6,264 bases of DNA from the NCBI GenBank assembly GCA_937901185.1, contig CALCHR010000029.1, positions 1-6,264 on the forward strand. The letters run 5' to 3'. Made by a program: the position numbers and the translations under genes. This DNA comes from an uncultured Bacteroidales bacterium (GTDB taxonomy: Bacteria > Bacteroidota > Bacteroidia > Bacteroidales > Bacteroidaceae). Shown piece by piece: positions 1 to 6,264 of the stretch (position 1 is the first letter of the stretch; every line of letters starts with the position of its first letter). Below the pieces are notes generated by a model. It was not told where the DNA came from. It saw only the letters and a list, made by a program, of their open reading frames with translations, and made no database searches.

Positions 1-89
1 CGAAATTCACCTAGCTTTTACCTAAGAAACGGCCGAAAATGACTATTGAAAATCAGATACTTATAAGGGCTAAAAAATAGAGGTCAGAG

Positions 90-127
90 AGCCTTCTGTA
101 TTTGCATTGCATACAGAAGGCTGTTTT
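90..127 (+). terminator. Rho-independent-type terminator of an unseen upstream gene
   Basis: A perfect 12-bp inverted repeat pairs 90-101 with 111-122 around a 9-base loop (102-110). It is followed by a short T-rich tail (TGTTTT, 122-127). The stem is GC-rich at its base and AT-rich near the loop, and no gene overlaps it. It lies about 100 bases before the gdhA promoter, so it most likely ends a transcript entering from the left. The T-tract is short and interrupted by a G, so termination strength is uncertain. A symmetric stem could also act for leftward transcripts. Confidence 0.7.
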
Positions 128-158
128 GTGTAAAAATGGTAGATTTGTGGGTGTGTTT

Positions 159-185
159 TCTGTAAAATTGCTATTATTTTGCAGA
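159..185. repeat. Imperfect inverted repeat upstream of the gdhA promoter
   Basis: The arms 159-168 and 176-185 pair over 10 positions with one T/G mismatch (a G-U wobble if transcribed) around a 7-base spacer. The element ends 16 bases before the -33 box of gdhA. The position would suit an activator or repressor site, but the arms are AT-rich and such repeats arise easily by chance. No regulator family is recognised. Confidence 0.25.
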
Positions 186-201
186 TATATCTTTACAAAG
201 T

Positions 202-231
202 TTTGTTTTCTGGTATATTTTCTTAACTTTG
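202..231 (+). promoter_or_regulatory. Bacteroidota-type promoter of gdhA
   Basis: A -33 box TTTG (202-205) and a -7 box TAACTTTG (224-231) match the TTTG / TAnnTTTG consensus known for the primary sigma factor of Bacteroides. They are separated by 18 bases. Transcription would start at about 236-240, leaving a leader of roughly 37-40 bases before the ATG at 276. The leader is A-rich with no Shine-Dalgarno sequence, as is normal in this phylum. The start site is inferred from box position only. Confidence 0.72.
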
Positions 232-275
232 CGTCTGAATTTTAAGAAGTATAAAGCACGAAGCAAAACAGACTT

Positions 276-1610
276 ATGAAAACTTCAGAAGTTATAGAGG
301 ATTTGAAGCGCAGATTTCCCGGTGAGCCGGAGTATTATCAGGCCGTTCAGGAAGTCTTGGAGAGTATAGAGGATGTTTATAATGAGCATCCGGAGTTTGA
401 GAAAAACAATTTGGTGGAGCGCCTATGTATCCCCGAACGCATCTTTACTTTCCGCGTGACGTGGACAGACGATAAGGGAAAGGTGCATACCAATATGGGC
501 TATCGCGTACAGCACAACAACGCCATCGGTCCCTATAAAGGAGGTATCCGTTTTCACGCCTCAGTGAAACCCGGCATTTTGAAGTTCCTGGCTTTTGAAC
601 AGACCTTTAAGAACTCTCTGACCACGCTCCCCATGGGTGGCGCAAAAGGAGGTTCGGATTTTTCGCCCCGCGGCAAGTCGAATGCCGAGGTGATGCGTTT
701 CTGCCAAGCCTTTGTGACAGAACTCTGGCGCCACATAGGTCCCGATACCGACATCCCGGCCGGCGACATCGGTGTGGGCGGACGCGAAGTGGGCTATATG
801 TATGGCATGTACAAGAAGTTGGCCCGTGAAAACACCGGTACCTTTACCGGAAAGGGCATTGACTTCGGCGGTTCGCTTATACGCCCCGAGGCCACAGGTT
901 ACGGCAATGTGTATTTCCTTATGGAGATGCTGAAGACTAGGAATATAGACATCAAAGGAAAAACGGTCTGCGTGAGCGGTTCGGGTAATGTGGCTCAATA
1001 CACAGCAGAAAAATTGCTGCAGCTAGGCGCCAAGGTGGTGACGATGAGCGACTCGGATGGTTACATCTATGACCCCGAAGGCTTTACACGCGAGAAGTTA
1101 GACTACATTATGGAGCTGAAGAATCTCTATAGAGGTCGCATCCGCGAATATGCCGAAGAGTATGGCGTGAAGTATGTGGCCGGAGGTCGTCCTTGGGCGG
1201 AGAAATGCGACATAGCTTGCCCCTGTGCTACGCAAAATGAGTTGGACGGCGAAGATGCTAAGACATTGCTGGCCAATGGTTGCATCGCAGTGAGCGAAGG
1301 TGCCAACATGCCCTCCACTCCTGAGGCCGTAGACGCATTCTTGTCAGCAAAAATTCTTTACGCTCCCGGAAAGGCTTCCAATGCAGGAGGAGTTTCGGTG
1401 AGCGGCTTGGAGATGACACAAAATGCCGAGCACCTGGCCTGGAGTGCAGAAGAGGTGGATGCCCGCTTGCATCAAATCATGGAAAGCATCCACGAGCAGT
1501 GCTGCAAATATGGCCGACAAGAAGATGGCTTTGTCAATTATGTGAAGGGAGCTAACATTGCCGGATTTATGAAAGTGGCACGAGCCATGATAGCCCAAGG
1601 CGTCCTGTAG
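276..1610 (+). CDS. gdhA: Glutamate dehydrogenase, hexameric class, probably NADP(H)-linked
   Basis: Catalyses reversible reductive amination of 2-oxoglutarate by ammonia to L-glutamate in the cytoplasm, the entry of ammonia into amino acids. The 444-residue length fits the small hexameric family (about 445-450), and the protein follows E. coli GdhA closely from end to end. The N-terminal substrate domain carries PYKGGIRF (86-93, with glutamate-binding K88), MGGAKGG (120-126, catalytic K124) and PAGDIGVGGRE (161-171, catalytic D164). The Rossmann domain has GSGNVA at 235-240, followed by SDSDG at 258-262 after the second strand; this resembles the NADP-linked E. coli enzyme (SDSSG) more than the NAD-specific Clostridium symbiosum enzyme (SGPDG). 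SGLEM (376-380) and NYVKGANIAGF (421-431) close the active site. No catalytic residue is missing. The ATG at 276 is the natural start: it sits behind a good promoter and gives the family's usual N-terminus. Function is near certain; cofactor preference is inferred and dual use is possible. Confidence 0.97.
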   Translation: MKTSEVIEDLKRRFPGEPEYYQAVQEVLESIEDVYNEHPEFEKNNLVERLCIPERIFTFRVTWTDDKGKVHTNMGYRVQHNNAIGPYKGGIRFHASVKPGILKFLAFEQTFKNSLTTLPMGGAKGGSDFSPRGKSNAEVMRFCQAFVTELWRHIGPDTDIPAGDIGVGGREVGYMYGMYKKLARENTGTFTGKGIDFGGSLIRPEATGYGNVYFLMEMLKTRNIDIKGKTVCVSGSGNVAQYTAEKLLQLGAKVVTMSDSDGYIYDPEGFTREKLDYIMELKNLYRGRIREYAEEYGVKYVAGGRPWAEKCDIACPCATQNELDGEDAKTLLANGCIAVSEGANMPSTPEAVDAFLSAKILYAPGKASNAGGVSVSGLEMTQNAEHLAWSAEEVDARLHQIMESIHEQCCKYGRQEDGFVNYVKGANIAGFMKVARAMIAQGVL

Positions 1611-1641
1611 GAGAAATGTTATAATAAATAGTGTAAAAAAC

Positions 1642-1685
1642 GAGTGACAGGCAGGGCGTAAAGTTTTGTCTGTCGCTTTGTTTTT
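1642..1685 (+). terminator. Probable gdhA terminator
   Basis: The arms 1642-1654 and 1666-1678 form a 13-bp stem with several G-U wobbles (best core GACAG 1646-1650 with CTGTC 1670-1674). They enclose an 11-base loop and run into a T-rich tail TTTGTTTTT (1677-1685). It begins 31 bases after the gdhA stop codon, a normal terminator position. The right arm and tail also contain the -33 box and spacer of the next gene's promoter, so the same DNA seems to do two jobs. The wobble pairs weaken the prediction. Confidence 0.55.
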
Positions 1686-1694
1686 CTATATTTG
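1665..1694 (+). promoter_or_regulatory. Bacteroidota-type promoter of the RelA/SpoT homolog
   Basis: TTTG (1665-1668) and TATATTTG (1687-1694) match the -33 and -7 boxes, again with an 18-base spacer as in the gdhA promoter. Both -33 regions lie in the same 10-mer, AAAGTTTTGT (197-206 and 1660-1669). Transcription is expected at about 1699-1702, giving a leader of about 20 bases to the ATG at 1722. This placement excludes the in-frame TTG at 1692, which lies inside the -7 box. Confidence 0.72.
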
Positions 1695-1721
1695 CATGTA
1701 GGAATAGAAATCGATATCAGT

Positions 1722-3920
1722 ATGAGAGAAAATAATCTGTCGGTTACGGAACAAGTAGCAGTGCGCAAGGCGCTTTTAGCTTTGTGGCGCATCCCTACGG
1801 CGCGTCCTTCAAAGGAAGAGGCTCGCAGACTGGCCCAATTTTTAGAAGAAAATTGTGGGGCGGAAGTTCCCCGCGATGCTTTTGGTCGTAACAAGTTGGA
1901 GCATGCATTGCAATCCGTGGCGCTGGCAGGAACGGAAATAGGTTTGCGTGGCAAGGTCTTGACCGCCTATGTGCTTTGGCAGGTTTGTGGCGATGCCGTA
2001 GAGGCCGTGAGTAAAGAGTTCGGCGAGGATATGGGCGCTCTGTTGCAATCGTTCTTGCGTGTGGCGGCTTTAGACGTGAAACCCGAAGCCATGCAGACAG
2101 ACAATTTTAGAAATCTCTTTGTCAACCAGGCCGGAGATATGCGCTTGGTGTTGTTGCTCATAGCCGACTGCGTCAATGCTATGCGCTCAGTGAAAGGCAC
2201 AGAGAATGTAGAAGAACAGAAGAAACTGTCGCTGGAAGCCGCTCATATCTATGCGCCCTTGGCTCATAAACTGGGACTCTATCGCCTCAAGAGCGAACTG
2301 GAAGACCTCTCTCTGAAGTATCTGGAACACGATGCCTATTATATGATAAAGGAAGAACTCAACGCCACGAAGAAAAGTCGTGACGCCTATATAGAGCGCT
2401 TCCTTGCCCCTATTAAGGAAATGCTCGACCAAGAGGGCTTGCATTACCACATGAAGGGCCGCACCAAAAGTATCCACTCCATCTGGCAGAAGATGAAGAA
2501 GCAGCAATGCGGTTTCAAAGGAGTATACGACCTGTTTGCCATCCGCATCATCTTAGATGCGCCGCTGGAGAAAGAAAAAGAGCAGTGCTGGAAAGTTTTT
2601 TCGCTGATAACCAACCAATATGAGAGCAACTTAAAACGCCTACGCGACTGGTTGACCGTGCCAAAGAGCAACGGCTACGAAAGTTTGCACGTCACGGTAA
2701 AAGGACCCGAAGAAAAATGGGTAGAAGTTCAGATACGCACCGAACGAATGGACGAAGTCGCCGAGCGAGGCTTGGCAGCCCATTGGCGTTATAAAGGTGT
2801 GAAAAGCAGTGGCGGTACGGTGGACTCTTGGCTTGCTGATATTCGTAGTGCTCTTGAAACGGGCAACGAAGACCTGTTGGCCAACAGCCTAACGACCGAT
2901 ACCGACGCAAAGGATGTTTATGTCTTTTCTCCCAAAGGCGACCTCTATCATTTACCTCCGGGTGCCACAGTCTTGGATTTTGCTTACCACATCCATACAG
3001 GTATTGGCAATCGCTGCGTAGGCGGTCGCATCAACGGGCGTAATGTTCCCATTCGCCACAAGTTGGAGAGCGGTGTGATGGTTGAGATTCTTACCTCCAC
3101 TCAGCAAACTCCGAAAGCCGAGTGGCAAAACATCGTAGTTTCTTCCCACGCCAAAGCAAAAATCAGAGCCGCCGTAAAAGATACGCAGGCCGGAGAAATT
3201 GTTCTGGCCCGCGAATTCCTTGAGCGCAAACTAAAGAACAGAAAAATAGACTGGGACGAATCTATCATCAACCAGTTGGTCAAGAAAGCCGGGTTCAAAG
3301 AGTCGTTGGAATTTTACCGCGCTATATCCGACGAGCGTATGGACATGAATCATCTGATAGAGATGTACGTGGAACTCACTCGTAGAGAGAACAATCAGTT
3401 GGAGCGTTCCGGAGTGCGCAGCGCCGGGGAATTTAATTTTGAGAAGGAGGTAGACCGCAGGTCGCAGAGTGATGGTGATGTGCTGGTGATAGACAGCAAC
3501 TTGAAAGGCTTGGACTTTCAGATGGCACGCTGCTGCAACCCTGTTTATGGCGACGACGTCTTCGGCTTTGTTACAGTGAACGGCGGGATAAAGATTCACC
3601 GCACCAACTGTCCCAATGCTGCAGCCCTGCGTGAGCGTTTCGGTTATCGAATAGTGGCTGCACGATGGGCCGGTAAGGGTGGCGGAAAATATCCTATCAC
3701 GCTCAACGTGGTGGGTAACGACGATTTGGGCATCGTCAATAACATCACCTCCATCATCTCAAAGGAAGAGCGCATTATGCTTCGCAGCATCAGTATCGAT
3801 AGCAACGACGGGCTCTTCTCCGGTATCTTGACAGTGATGGTAGACGATACGCAGGTGCTGAATACCTTGATGAAGAAACTGCGGACTGTTAAAGGCGTCA
3901 AGGCCGTTTCGCGCTTTTAA
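1722..3920 (+). CDS. Long RelA/SpoT homolog, probable (p)ppGpp synthetase with degenerate hydrolase domain
   Basis: Transfers pyrophosphate from ATP to GDP or GTP to make the (p)ppGpp alarmone, usually on stalled ribosomes. I start it at ATG 1722 (732 residues, usual for long family members); the frame is open to a TTG at 1692, but that codon is inside the promoter. Domains in this numbering: an HD region (about 50-170) that keeps the first histidine (H61) and late aspartate (D149) but reads WQ (86-87) where the catalytic HD should be and IADCVN (147-152) for LADRLHN; a synthetase (about 235-360) with GRTKS (246-250), D270, RLRD (306-309), NGYESLH (317-323) and catalytic E335 in EVQIRT; a TGS domain (398-460, H423 and H425 in AYHIH); a helical domain; a zinc-finger-like CC...H...C (604-605, 626, 630); and a C-terminal ACT domain (about 657-732). 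Hydrolysis is therefore probably lost while synthesis looks intact. It has its own promoter and lies 19 bases before the next gene. Family membership is certain; calling it relA or spoT is not safe from sequence alone. Confidence 0.95.
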   Translation: MRENNLSVTEQVAVRKALLALWRIPTARPSKEEARRLAQFLEENCGAEVPRDAFGRNKLEHALQSVALAGTEIGLRGKVLTAYVLWQVCGDAVEAVSKEFGEDMGALLQSFLRVAALDVKPEAMQTDNFRNLFVNQAGDMRLVLLLIADCVNAMRSVKGTENVEEQKKLSLEAAHIYAPLAHKLGLYRLKSELEDLSLKYLEHDAYYMIKEELNATKKSRDAYIERFLAPIKEMLDQEGLHYHMKGRTKSIHSIWQKMKKQQCGFKGVYDLFAIRIILDAPLEKEKEQCWKVFSLITNQYESNLKRLRDWLTVPKSNGYESLHVTVKGPEEKWVEVQIRTERMDEVAERGLAAHWRYKGVKSSGGTVDSWLADIRSALETGNEDLLANSLTTDTDAKDVYVFSPKGDLYHLPPGATVLDFAYHIHTGIGNRCVGGRINGRNVPIRHKLESGVMVEILTSTQQTPKAEWQNIVVSSHAKAKIRAAVKDTQAGEIVLAREFLERKLKNRKIDWDESIINQLVKKAGFKESLEFYRAISDERMDMNHLIEMYVELTRRENNQLERSGVRSAGEFNFEKEVDRRSQSDGDVLVIDSNLKGLDFQMARCCNPVYGDDVFGFVTVNGGIKIHRTNCPNAAALRERFGYRIVAARWAGKGGGKYPITLNVVGNDDLGIVNNITSIISKEERIMLRSISIDSNDGLFSGILTVMVDDTQVLNTLMKKLRTVKGVKAVSRF

Positions 3921-3939
3921 TCCATTATCAGAAAGCCCC

Positions 3940-6090
3940 ATGAAGGCCCTTCGCTTCCGTCTTTGGCTCTTGGCTATTTGCAGTTTGCTCCCTCTCTGTT
4001 TGGTGGCGCAAAAGCTTGAGGTCGATTCGGTCATGGCGAGTGTCTTCTCCTATACGCAGCGTAAAGGCTTGGAACTGGAAAATTTTTCGGCCGACCTTTA
4101 TCTGCGCTATCTCTTAGAAACAAAGACCAAGAGGAAAGGATGGGTGATGCATTACATCCCCAACCTTTCCAAGATAGAGAAAGGTGAGCATGTCTATTTA
4201 GGCGAGCGGCATGTGAAATTCAGTCGGCGCACGACGGGCGAGATGGACTGGAAAAACATAGCCTATTTTGGAACGATGCCACGAACTAGTGGACTCGACT
4301 ATGCAGAAATAGACCGCTTCAACCTATCTATTTATTCTACCAACTTATTTTCGGATAGAGTGCTGTCGCCGTTGCATATTCGCAACCGAAGGTACTATAA
4401 ATATTCCTGTAAGAAAACTTTTAAGGAGGAGGGCGAAAAGCGGATGCGCATAAAGGTGACGCCGCGTTTCCACAATACGCAGTTGGTTGAAGGTACGATT
4501 GATGTAGACTTGCGAAGCGGTGCGGTCAGGATGCTTACTTTCAACTATCGCTATAACTTGATGGACTATTCTCTTACAGCATATATGGGACGCGAGGGGC
4601 TTTCTTCCTTGCTGCCGGAGCGTATTAGCGTGGACAGCAAAATCTCTTTGCTGGGCAACAAGATGCACTGGCAGATGGAGGGAAAAACAAGTTATGTCTT
4701 TGAGCCTGCGGATGAGATGCAGCCTTTGAAAAAGGTAAAGAGCTATGACCAGACGCATCTTTATCAAATGCGGATTGACACCACGGCCATGCGTTCCGAT
4801 AAGGCTTACTTTGATTCCATCCGCCCTTATCCCCTGACGGAGCAAGAGAATTTGGTCTACCAAAAAGCACTCCATATAGATACCCTCACACTCTCAGACA
4901 CTTTGGAGAAACGCAAACCCATTCTCTCCGAAAAAGCTCAGGATTTTCTTTTTGACAAGCATGATTTTCGCTTGGGCAAGAGCGGCAGGATGAAACTACC
5001 GGCCATCGTCACACCCTCAATGGTGCAGTGGAGTAGGAGTAAAGGTTTGATGTTGCAGACCAAGTTGGGCCTTGGCTTTAATTTTCCTCGAGGGCAACAG
5101 CTGAAGTTGGGCGGACAGGTGGGTTACAACTTCAAGCAGCGCCGTGTTTATTGGAAAGTGCCGCTGGTGATTTTGGTAGCTCCCCGTGTGGATGCAAAGT
5201 TCGGCTTTGAGATGGGCAATAACAACGATATGTACAGCAGCGACCAAGCCGACGACGTCCGCAAAAAGATGGAGCACATCACGGCCTACGACTCGCTGAT
5301 AAACGTCTTCGATAATTATAAGTTCTATTATTATCGCGACAGCTACGTCCGTGGCCAATTTTCAATATCTCCCATAGCCGGCCTGAATCTCAGCGTAGGC
5401 GCCAACTTCCACCACCGCTCTTTGGTAGATTGGAACAATGTGGCGGCCGAGAGCGGCATGCAGCGCAACATCAATAGTTTCTCTCCGCGCATCCACCTGG
5501 AATGGACGCCTGCCATCCGTTATTATTGGAAGAACGGCCGACGCGTTTTGCTCAACTCCGATTTTCCCACCTTTATGTTAGACTATGAGCGCGGCATCAA
5601 AATCTATAATTGCCACAGCGAGTATGAGCGTTGGGAGATGGACGTGAAGTACAAGCGCGACCTCTATGCCCTGCGTTCGCTTTATCTCAGACTGGGCGCC
5701 GGTCTTTATACCAACCGAGGAGCCTCTTATTTCTTGGACTACGAATATTTCCGCGACAACAATATGCCCAGCGGATGGGAAGACGATATGTCCGGCCAGT
5801 TCCAAGTGCTCGACTCGCGTTGGTACAACGAGTCGAAATACTATCTCCGATGCTGCGCCGCCTTCGAAAGTCCCATGTTGCTCGTCTCCCGCATCAAATA
5901 CCTGTCGCGGGCCATCAAGAAAGAGAGAATCTATTGCAACCTGCTCAGTGTGCAGTCGCTTGTGCCTTATGGCGAGGTGGGGTATGGCTTGTCCACCCAC
6001 GTGGTAGATGTCGGAGCCTTTCTGGGCATGGCCAAGAATCAGGTAAACTTTGGTTTCAAGTTTTCGCTGCGTCTCTTTGAAGAGTGGTGA
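3940..6090 (+). CDS. DUF5686-type outer-membrane beta-barrel protein, function unknown
   Basis: I recognise the DUF5686 family but no biochemical role is established for it. The 716-residue protein begins with a clear signal peptide: basic MKALRFR, a hydrophobic stretch at 8-22, and a likely cleavage after A23 (LVA-Q). There is no lipobox. Residues about 45-255 form the periplasmic family core, including the pattern around LSPLHIRNRRYYKY (142-155) and the IKVTPR...VEGTIDVD stretch (171-190). Residues about 360-716 show many alternating polar/aromatic strands typical of an outer-membrane barrel, ending in a strand-like GFKFSLRLFEEW. Many relatives carry a carboxypeptidase-regulatory-like domain before the core; here the mature protein starts almost at the core, so that domain is absent. 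The gene follows the RelA/SpoT homolog by 19 bases with no terminator or promoter visible between, so co-transcription is likely. There is no Shine-Dalgarno. The ATG at 3940 is fixed by the signal peptide. Confidence 0.82.
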   Translation: MKALRFRLWLLAICSLLPLCLVAQKLEVDSVMASVFSYTQRKGLELENFSADLYLRYLLETKTKRKGWVMHYIPNLSKIEKGEHVYLGERHVKFSRRTTGEMDWKNIAYFGTMPRTSGLDYAEIDRFNLSIYSTNLFSDRVLSPLHIRNRRYYKYSCKKTFKEEGEKRMRIKVTPRFHNTQLVEGTIDVDLRSGAVRMLTFNYRYNLMDYSLTAYMGREGLSSLLPERISVDSKISLLGNKMHWQMEGKTSYVFEPADEMQPLKKVKSYDQTHLYQMRIDTTAMRSDKAYFDSIRPYPLTEQENLVYQKALHIDTLTLSDTLEKRKPILSEKAQDFLFDKHDFRLGKSGRMKLPAIVTPSMVQWSRSKGLMLQTKLGLGFNFPRGQQLKLGGQVGYNFKQRRVYWKVPLVILVAPRVDAKFGFEMGNNNDMYSSDQADDVRKKMEHITAYDSLINVFDNYKFYYYRDSYVRGQFSISPIAGLNLSVGANFHHRSLVDWNNVAAESGMQRNINSFSPRIHLEWTPAIRYYWKNGRRVLLNSDFPTFMLDYERGIKIYNCHSEYERWEMDVKYKRDLYALRSLYLRLGAGLYTNRGASYFLDYEYFRDNNMPSGWEDDMSGQFQVLDSRWYNESKYYLRCCAAFESPMLLVSRIKYLSRAIKKERIYCNLLSVQSLVPYGEVGYGLSTHVVDVGAFLGMAKNQVNFGFKFSLRLFEEW

Positions 6091-6100
6091 GCCGGCTGAG

Positions 6101-6161
6101 TCCCTTTGCAAAATTTCTATTTTCAGGGAAGGCAAAGGGAGGGCGATTTTCCCATTGAAAA
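6101..6161. terminator. Competing hairpins after the last gene, possible terminator
   Basis: A perfect 9-bp stem pairs 6101-6109 with 6132-6140 around a 22-base loop, beginning 10 bases after the stop codon of the DUF5686 gene. A second stem pairs 6120-6129 with 6150-6161 (10 bp with a 2-base bulge) and cannot form at the same time. Neither is followed by a T-tract, so this is not a classic intrinsic terminator. It may instead stabilise the 3' end or help end transcription by another route. Confidence 0.4.
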
Positions 6162-6217
6162 AGGAAGGCTGATTCTAATTTGAAAATATATGGGTAGGCA
6201 TCTCCAAAACTTAGGCC

Positions 6218-6264
6218 TTTACTAGGAAAAACTAGTAAACTACAAATTTTTCTTAGTAAACTCC
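6218..6264. repeat. AT-rich inverted and direct repeat at the window edge
   Basis: An 8-bp inverted repeat, TTTACTAG (6218-6225) and CTAGTAAA (6232-6239), flanks a 6-base GAAAAA spacer. The motif TAGTAAACT occurs at 6233-6241 and again at 6254-6262, a 21-base period. The unit continues to the last bases, so the array may extend past the window. It has no coding potential. It could be a binding site, part of an intergenic repeat family, or the edge of a longer array; nothing here decides which. Confidence 0.5.

Noticed and set aside
1..42. Open frame of 13 codons from the left edge to TGA at 40-42, possibly the tail of an upstream gene.
   Set aside because: Too short to recognise, and an open stretch this short is expected by chance. 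The terminator at 90-127 implies an upstream gene but not this frame.
39..80. A 13-residue micro-ORF (ATG 39 to TAG 78-80) just before the terminator.
   Set aside because: There is no ribosome-binding signal, promoter or recognisable leader-peptide composition such as a run of one amino acid.
4345..4875. Long antisense frame of 176 residues inside the DUF5686 gene.
   Set aside because: It is fully opposite a well-supported gene, with no promoter and no recognisable domain. Its composition looks like a reverse-strand shadow.
5631..6080. Same-strand frame of 149 residues overlapping the DUF5686 barrel.
   Set aside because: It is an out-of-frame reading of the same bases, with no independent start signal and no recognisable fold.
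5578..6135. Antisense frame of 185 residues over the end of the DUF5686 gene.
   Set aside because: The sense strand has clear barrel-like protein pattern throughout. The antisense product shows no family features.
6218..6264. Possible start of a CRISPR array.
   Set aside because: The repeated unit is only about 9 bases at a 21-base period. This is too short for CRISPR repeats and spacers, and no cas gene is present.

Overview
The window looks like chromosomal DNA from a member of the Bacteroidota, most likely Bacteroidales and possibly Prevotellaceae. Three things point there: two promoters of the TTTG / TAnnTTTG type used by the Bacteroidota sigma factor, the lack of Shine-Dalgarno sequences before all three genes, and a DUF5686-type outer-membrane protein, a family largely confined to this phylum. 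The genus is an inference from general resemblance, not from a search.

Layout. Positions 1-275 carry no convincing gene. They hold a strong 12-bp hairpin terminator for something upstream, a weaker inverted repeat, and the gdhA promoter. gdhA (276-1610, +) encodes a complete hexameric-type glutamate dehydrogenase. The 111-bp gap that follows is packed: a stem-loop with a U-tract (the likely gdhA terminator) overlaps the promoter of the next gene. That gene (1722-3920, +) is a long RelA/SpoT homolog with all the usual domains, but its HD hydrolase motif is degraded. Only 19 bases later comes a 716-residue DUF5686-type outer-membrane protein (3940-6090, +), probably co-transcribed with the RelA/SpoT homolog. 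Positions 6091-6264 are non-coding and contain competing hairpins and an AT-rich repeat running into the window edge.

How the genes may work together. GdhA joins ammonia and 2-oxoglutarate, the central nitrogen-assimilation step. The RelA/SpoT homolog makes the (p)ppGpp alarmone during amino-acid or other starvation. Their adjacency and near-matching promoter architecture suggest a nitrogen/stringent-response neighbourhood, but separate promoters and an intervening terminator mean they are probably not one operon. The role of the DUF5686 protein is unknown.

The most interesting points are the apparently synthetase-only RelA/SpoT protein that keeps a basic RxRD synthetase motif, the overlap of terminator and promoter between gdhA and this gene (which also fixes the gene's start), and the repeat element at the right edge. 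I see no sign of a novel multi-gene defence or mobile system here.
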